A stretch of 64,000 nt of DNA from Pseudomonas sp. Irchel 3H7. Lineage in GTDB: Bacteria; Pseudomonadota; Gammaproteobacteria; Pseudomonadales; Pseudomonadaceae. This document shows positions 61,369 to 64,000 of the stretch, one piece after another (the first letter of the stretch is position 1; the number at the start of each line of letters is the position of its first letter). The stretch is from positions 186,001 through 250,000 of the forward strand of contig NZ_FYEA01000003.1 of assembly GCF_900187605.1 (NCBI RefSeq), given 5' to 3'. The notes beneath the pieces are model-generated. The model was not told the origin of the DNA and ran no database searches. It saw only the letters and a program-made list of their open reading frames with translations. A program made the translations under genes and the position numbers.

Positions 61369-62247
61369 TTACCACTGCATTTCGCCCTTGGCGACTTTCG
61401 CGCTCAGCTCCAGCGAGCTTTCCTCACCCAGTTTCGGGTAGCGTTTTTTCATCGCCTTGATCAGTGCGGTGGAGTCTTTGGCCTTGGCGGTTTCCGCGTC
61501 GAACGCCTTAATGTAGTCGGCGGTGAATTTCACGCTGGCCAGCGAACGGCTGCTGTTGCCGAGGTAATGGCCTGGCACCACGGTGTTCGGCTTGAGGGTT
61601 TCGATCGCGTGCAATGTTTCCAGCCAATCGGCGTGGGATTGCGCGCTCTGGGTATCGGCCATCCATACGTGAATGTTCTCGGCAACGACGACGCCACCGA
61701 CCACGGCCTTGAGCGACGGAATCCACACAAAGCTGCGATCCGGCTGTTTGCCCTCAAGGCCGACCACCTGCAACTTCTGCCCTTCGAGCATCAGGCTGTC
61801 GCCCTTGAGCACGCCCGGTACGATGGTTTTCGCCGGAACGTCGGCGCCCATTTTCGGCCCCCAGAAGGCCAGTTTGCCGGCGACGGTTTGGTTGATGTGA
61901 TCAACCGTCGGCTGCGAGGCCACTACCTTGGCTTCCGGGAATGCTTGAGTCAGGGTATCGAGGCCGAAGTAGTAATCCGGGTCACCGTGGCTGATGTAGA
62001 TAGTGGTCAGGTGTTTGCCGCTGGCGCGGATCTTTTCCACGACCTGTTCAGCCTGGGATTTGCCGAACTGGGCATCGACGAGGATCGCGTCTTTCTCGCC
62101 GCTGACCAGTACCGAGGTCACCGGAAAAATCGCGCTGGTTCCCGGGTTGTAGACGTCGAGGGTCAGGTTGGCTGCGGCGGCATGCGCGGCGAAACCCAGG
62201 GAAGCGGTGGCGAGCAGAACGCGTTTGAGTGTGGTGAAGCCGATCAT
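61369..62247 (-). CDS. Exported metallo-beta-lactamase-fold protein
   Basis: The 292-residue protein starts at ATG 62247 with GGAG upstream. MIGFTTLKRVLLATASLGFA followed by AHAAAA is a Sec signal peptide. The MBL fold is visible (ILVDAQFGKSQAEQVVEKIR, VVPGHYLGNSSRS), but the usual HxHxDH metal motif reads SHGDPDYYFG, so the second histidine and final His are replaced. This occurs in an MBL subgroup close to quorum-quenching-like and hydrolase-like members; activity is uncertain. It diverges from a LysR gene that probably regulates it. Confidence 0.85.
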   Translation of the reverse strand: MIGFTTLKRVLLATASLGFAAHAAAANLTLDVYNPGTSAIFPVTSVLVSGEKDAILVDAQFGKSQAEQVVEKIRASGKHLTTIYISHGDPDYYFGLDTLTQAFPEAKVVASQPTVDHINQTVAGKLAFWGPKMGADVPAKTIVPGVLKGDSLMLEGQKLQVVGLEGKQPDRSFVWIPSLKAVVGGVVVAENIHVWMADTQSAQSHADWLETLHAIETLKPNTVVPGHYLGNSSRSLASVKFTADYIKAFDAETAKAKDSTALIKAMKKRYPKLGEESSLELSAKVAKGEMQW

Positions 62248-62361
62248 CTGTTGCTCCGGTGTCCGAATGCCGTGTTTGGCGATGGAACAGAGCTTAGTTG
62301 CCTGACTCAGTACAAAAAATGCGATGCTTGAACATAGTTTGTTTCTGAAAGCGGGCAAATC

Positions 62362-63267
62362 ATGGATCGTCTCCAAGCAATGCGGGTGTTTGTCACCGTG
62401 GTGGATCTGGGCAGCCAGTCGGCCGCAGCCGATCATCTGGACCTGTCGCGGCCGGTGGTTTCACGTTATCTGGCGGAGCTTGAGGACTGGGTCGGCGCAC
62501 GCCTGATGCACCGCACCACGCGCAAGTTGAGCCTGACCGCTGCCGGCAGTGAAATTCTGCCGCGTTGCCGACAGATGATCGAACTGTCGACCGACATGCA
62601 GGCCGCCGTCAGCGAACCCCACGACGCACCGCGCGGGCTGCTAAGGATCAGCGTCAGTACTTCGTTCGGCCAGGCGCAACTGGCCGATGCCGTAGCCGCT
62701 TACGTCAAACGCTACCCCGGAGTCAGCATCGACCTGCAAATGCTCGATCGCACGGTGAATCTGGTGGATGAGCGCATCGATCTGGCGATTCGTACCAGTA
62801 ACGATCTCGATCCCAACCTGATTGCCCGACGCCTGACCGTTTGTCGTTCGGTGGTCTGCGCCACGCCGGCGTATCTGCAAGAACAGCCGGCGCCTCTGCG
62901 GGTCGAGGAACTGAGTCGACACAACTGCCTGACGCACTCGTATTTCGGCAAAAGCCTGTGGCACTTCGAGGAGGATGGCGAACCGGTTTCGGTGCCGGTG
63001 CAGGGCAATATCAGCGCCAACGAAGCCAGTACGTTATTGCGCGCAACATTGGCTGGCGCGGGGGTGGCGATGCTGCCGACCTATCAGGCCGGGGTGCATA
63101 TTCACAGCGGTGAACTGGTGCGACTGCTGCCCCATGCCGAACCACGGCAAATGAACATCTATGCGGTGTACGCATCGCGCAAACACATGCCGGCGGCGCT
63201 GCGTAGCATGCTGGATTTTCTGGTGCTCAGATTTCCCGAAACCCCCGAATGGGATATCGGCCTGTAA
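62362..63267 (+). CDS. LysR-family regulator
   Basis: The 301-residue LysR-type regulator has the N-terminal HTH (VFVTVVDLGSQSAAADHLDL, SRPVVSRYLAELEDWVGARL) and a C-terminal substrate-binding domain (RGLLRISVSTSFGQAQLADA, ANEASTLLRATLAGAGVAML). It diverges across 114 bp from the MBL-fold gene and likely controls it and perhaps the NAD(P)-binding gene beyond (inference). Confidence 0.92.
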   Translation: MDRLQAMRVFVTVVDLGSQSAAADHLDLSRPVVSRYLAELEDWVGARLMHRTTRKLSLTAAGSEILPRCRQMIELSTDMQAAVSEPHDAPRGLLRISVSTSFGQAQLADAVAAYVKRYPGVSIDLQMLDRTVNLVDERIDLAIRTSNDLDPNLIARRLTVCRSVVCATPAYLQEQPAPLRVEELSRHNCLTHSYFGKSLWHFEEDGEPVSVPVQGNISANEASTLLRATLAGAGVAMLPTYQAGVHIHSGELVRLLPHAEPRQMNIYAVYASRKHMPAALRSMLDFLVLRFPETPEWDIGL

Positions 63268-63397
63268 ACCCGATCCACTGTGGCTATCGATATGCTGAAT
63301 GGCCAGTTACAAGCTCAAGCGCACTCGCTGGCAACTCCCCGCCGCTGACCTATGCTGAAAGTAATACCGCAGGGTATGTCGTTCAGAGGTCTACGCC

Positions 63398-63574
63398 ATG
63401 AACATCAAAACAAGAAGGTACGTCGCGATTTTCATCACCTGCGCCGCCACGCTGGCGCTTTACGGCACCGCTGCCTGGCGGGTCGAACAGCTGCGACAGT
63501 TGCCGCGCGAGTACGCGAGCTGCAACTTCGAGCGCTGTATTCCACACAATGCCACGCTGAACGCATTGCGCTGA
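63398..63574 (+). CDS. 58-aa single-pass membrane or exported peptide
   Basis: ATG 63398 follows GAGG at 8 nt. The product MNIKTRRYVAIFITCAATLA then LYGTAAWRVEQLRQLPREYA ends CNFERCIPHNATLNALR. A basic N-terminus and one hydrophobic helix suggest a signal-anchor, leaving a short periplasmic tail with two cysteines. Good SD and codon use support a real gene; function is unknown. Confidence 0.55.
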   Translation: MNIKTRRYVAIFITCAATLALYGTAAWRVEQLRQLPREYASCNFERCIPHNATLNALR

Positions 63575-63593
63575 GCCTGAGGTTGACTCATTA

Positions 63594-63687
63594 CCTGTGG
63601 GAGCTGGCTTGCCAGCGACTGCGGTCTGACATTCAGCATTGAAGGTGACTGGGCCACCGCTATCGCTGGCAAGCCAGCTCCCACAGG
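63594..63687. repeat. REP inverted pair (GTGGGAGCTGGCTTGCCAGC type)
   Basis: 25-bp arms CCTGTGGGAGCTGGCTTGCC and the reverse complement flank a ~44-bp spacer, between the 58-aa gene and the converging AraC gene. Confidence 0.88.
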
Positions 63688-63707
63688 TTTTTGCGGCGTT
63701 TATGAGA

Positions 63708-64000
63708 TTAATGCTCGGCCTTGAGGCTGTCGCGGAAAGCCTTTGGCGATATCCCCACCCGCCGCCGAAACAGCCGCGTGAAGTTGGTCGGATCGGAAAA
63801 ACCCAACAACTCCGACATCTCGTAAATCGTCATGCTGGTGTACGTCAGCAAACGCTTGGCCTCCAGCAACTGCCGTTCATGCATGATCTGCAAGGCCGGT
63901 TGCCCCGCCAGTTCTCGACACGTGCCATTGAGGTGCGACACCGAAATCCCTAGGCGATGCGCCAGGTCCTCGACCTTCACGTGCTGGCGGTAAGTCTCCT
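63708..64000 (-). CDS. AraC-family regulator, C-terminal part (cut by window edge)
   Basis: The visible 97 codons are the two-HTH AraC DNA-binding domain: VEDLAHRLGISVSHLNGTCR and TIYEMSELLGFSDPTNFTRL, then FRRRVGISPKAFRDSLKAEH to the stop. The frame is open to the window edge, so the ligand domain lies beyond position 64000. Confidence 0.9.
   Translation of the reverse strand, partial: ETYRQHVKVEDLAHRLGISVSHLNGTCRELAGQPALQIMHERQLLEAKRLLTYTSMTIYEMSELLGFSDPTNFTRLFRRRVGISPKAFRDSLKAEH

Noticed and set aside
1..64000. tRNA, rRNA or integrase sites that would mark an integrative island around the Tc genes
   Set aside because: None seen on reading both Tc junctions; insertion appears simply between core genes.

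Overview
The window is a chromosomal segment of a fluorescent Pseudomonas (P. fluorescens/koreensis type). This rests on an MvaT-type nucleoid protein, high-GC coding sequence, the order purU-mvaT-sbcB ... pyk ... GGDEF-fumarase (from memory the block PA4314-PA4333 of P. aeruginosa), and many palindromic REP pairs and 'CCCTCACCC..' intergenic repeats typical of the genus. No rRNA, tRNA, prophage integrase, transposase or CRISPR array was seen.

Layout. 1-9376: core genes: purU (partial), mvaT, sbcB and a tightly overlapping six-gene membrane operon (RDD, SpoIIM-like, DUF4129, DUF4350, MoxR ATPase, DUF58). 9377-24642 (minus strand): the 'A' half of an insecticidal Tc toxin locus. In transcription order it holds a small unknown protein, a 910-aa Ig-repeat protein, a TccA-like N-terminal TcA subunit, a TccB-like C-terminal TcA subunit and a 1347-aa Ig/invasin-repeat protein. 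25002-32793: core genes again: PilZ protein, lipoprotein, pyk, enoyl-CoA hydratase, ferredoxin/reductase, diguanylate cyclase, class I fumarase. 32983-42941 (plus strand): the 'BC' half of the Tc system: one TcB (SpvB-type) and two TcC (RHS) proteins with different C-terminal toxin regions. 43026-48163: a MifS/DctB-like sensor kinase broken by an in-frame amber codon, its sigma-54 response regulator, and an alpha-ketoglutarate-type MHS permease preceded by a sigma-54-like promoter. 48559-51691: a small repeat-containing exported protein, flavin reductase, two small proteins and an AraC regulator. 51970-60497: a minus-strand operon of ThDP decarboxylase, aldehyde dehydrogenase and a PotABCD-like ABC importer, divergent from a LysR regulator. 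60708-64000: NAD(P)-binding protein, exported metallo-beta-lactamase-fold protein, LysR, a 58-aa membrane peptide and a truncated AraC gene.

How they work together. The two Tc halves should assemble into one ABC toxin: TccA+TccB form the pentameric translocation pore, TcB+TcC form the cocoon enclosing the toxic C-terminus, and two TcC genes offer alternative warheads. The most notable regulatory observation is that a 20-bp lux-box-like palindrome (perfect at 32908-32927) recurs in front of all three Tc transcription starts, at 32908, 24718 and 21350. This suggests both halves are co-controlled by a LuxR-family regulator encoded outside the window. The Ig-repeat proteins flanking TccA/TccB are unusual for Tc loci and are the best candidates for an undescribed accessory component.
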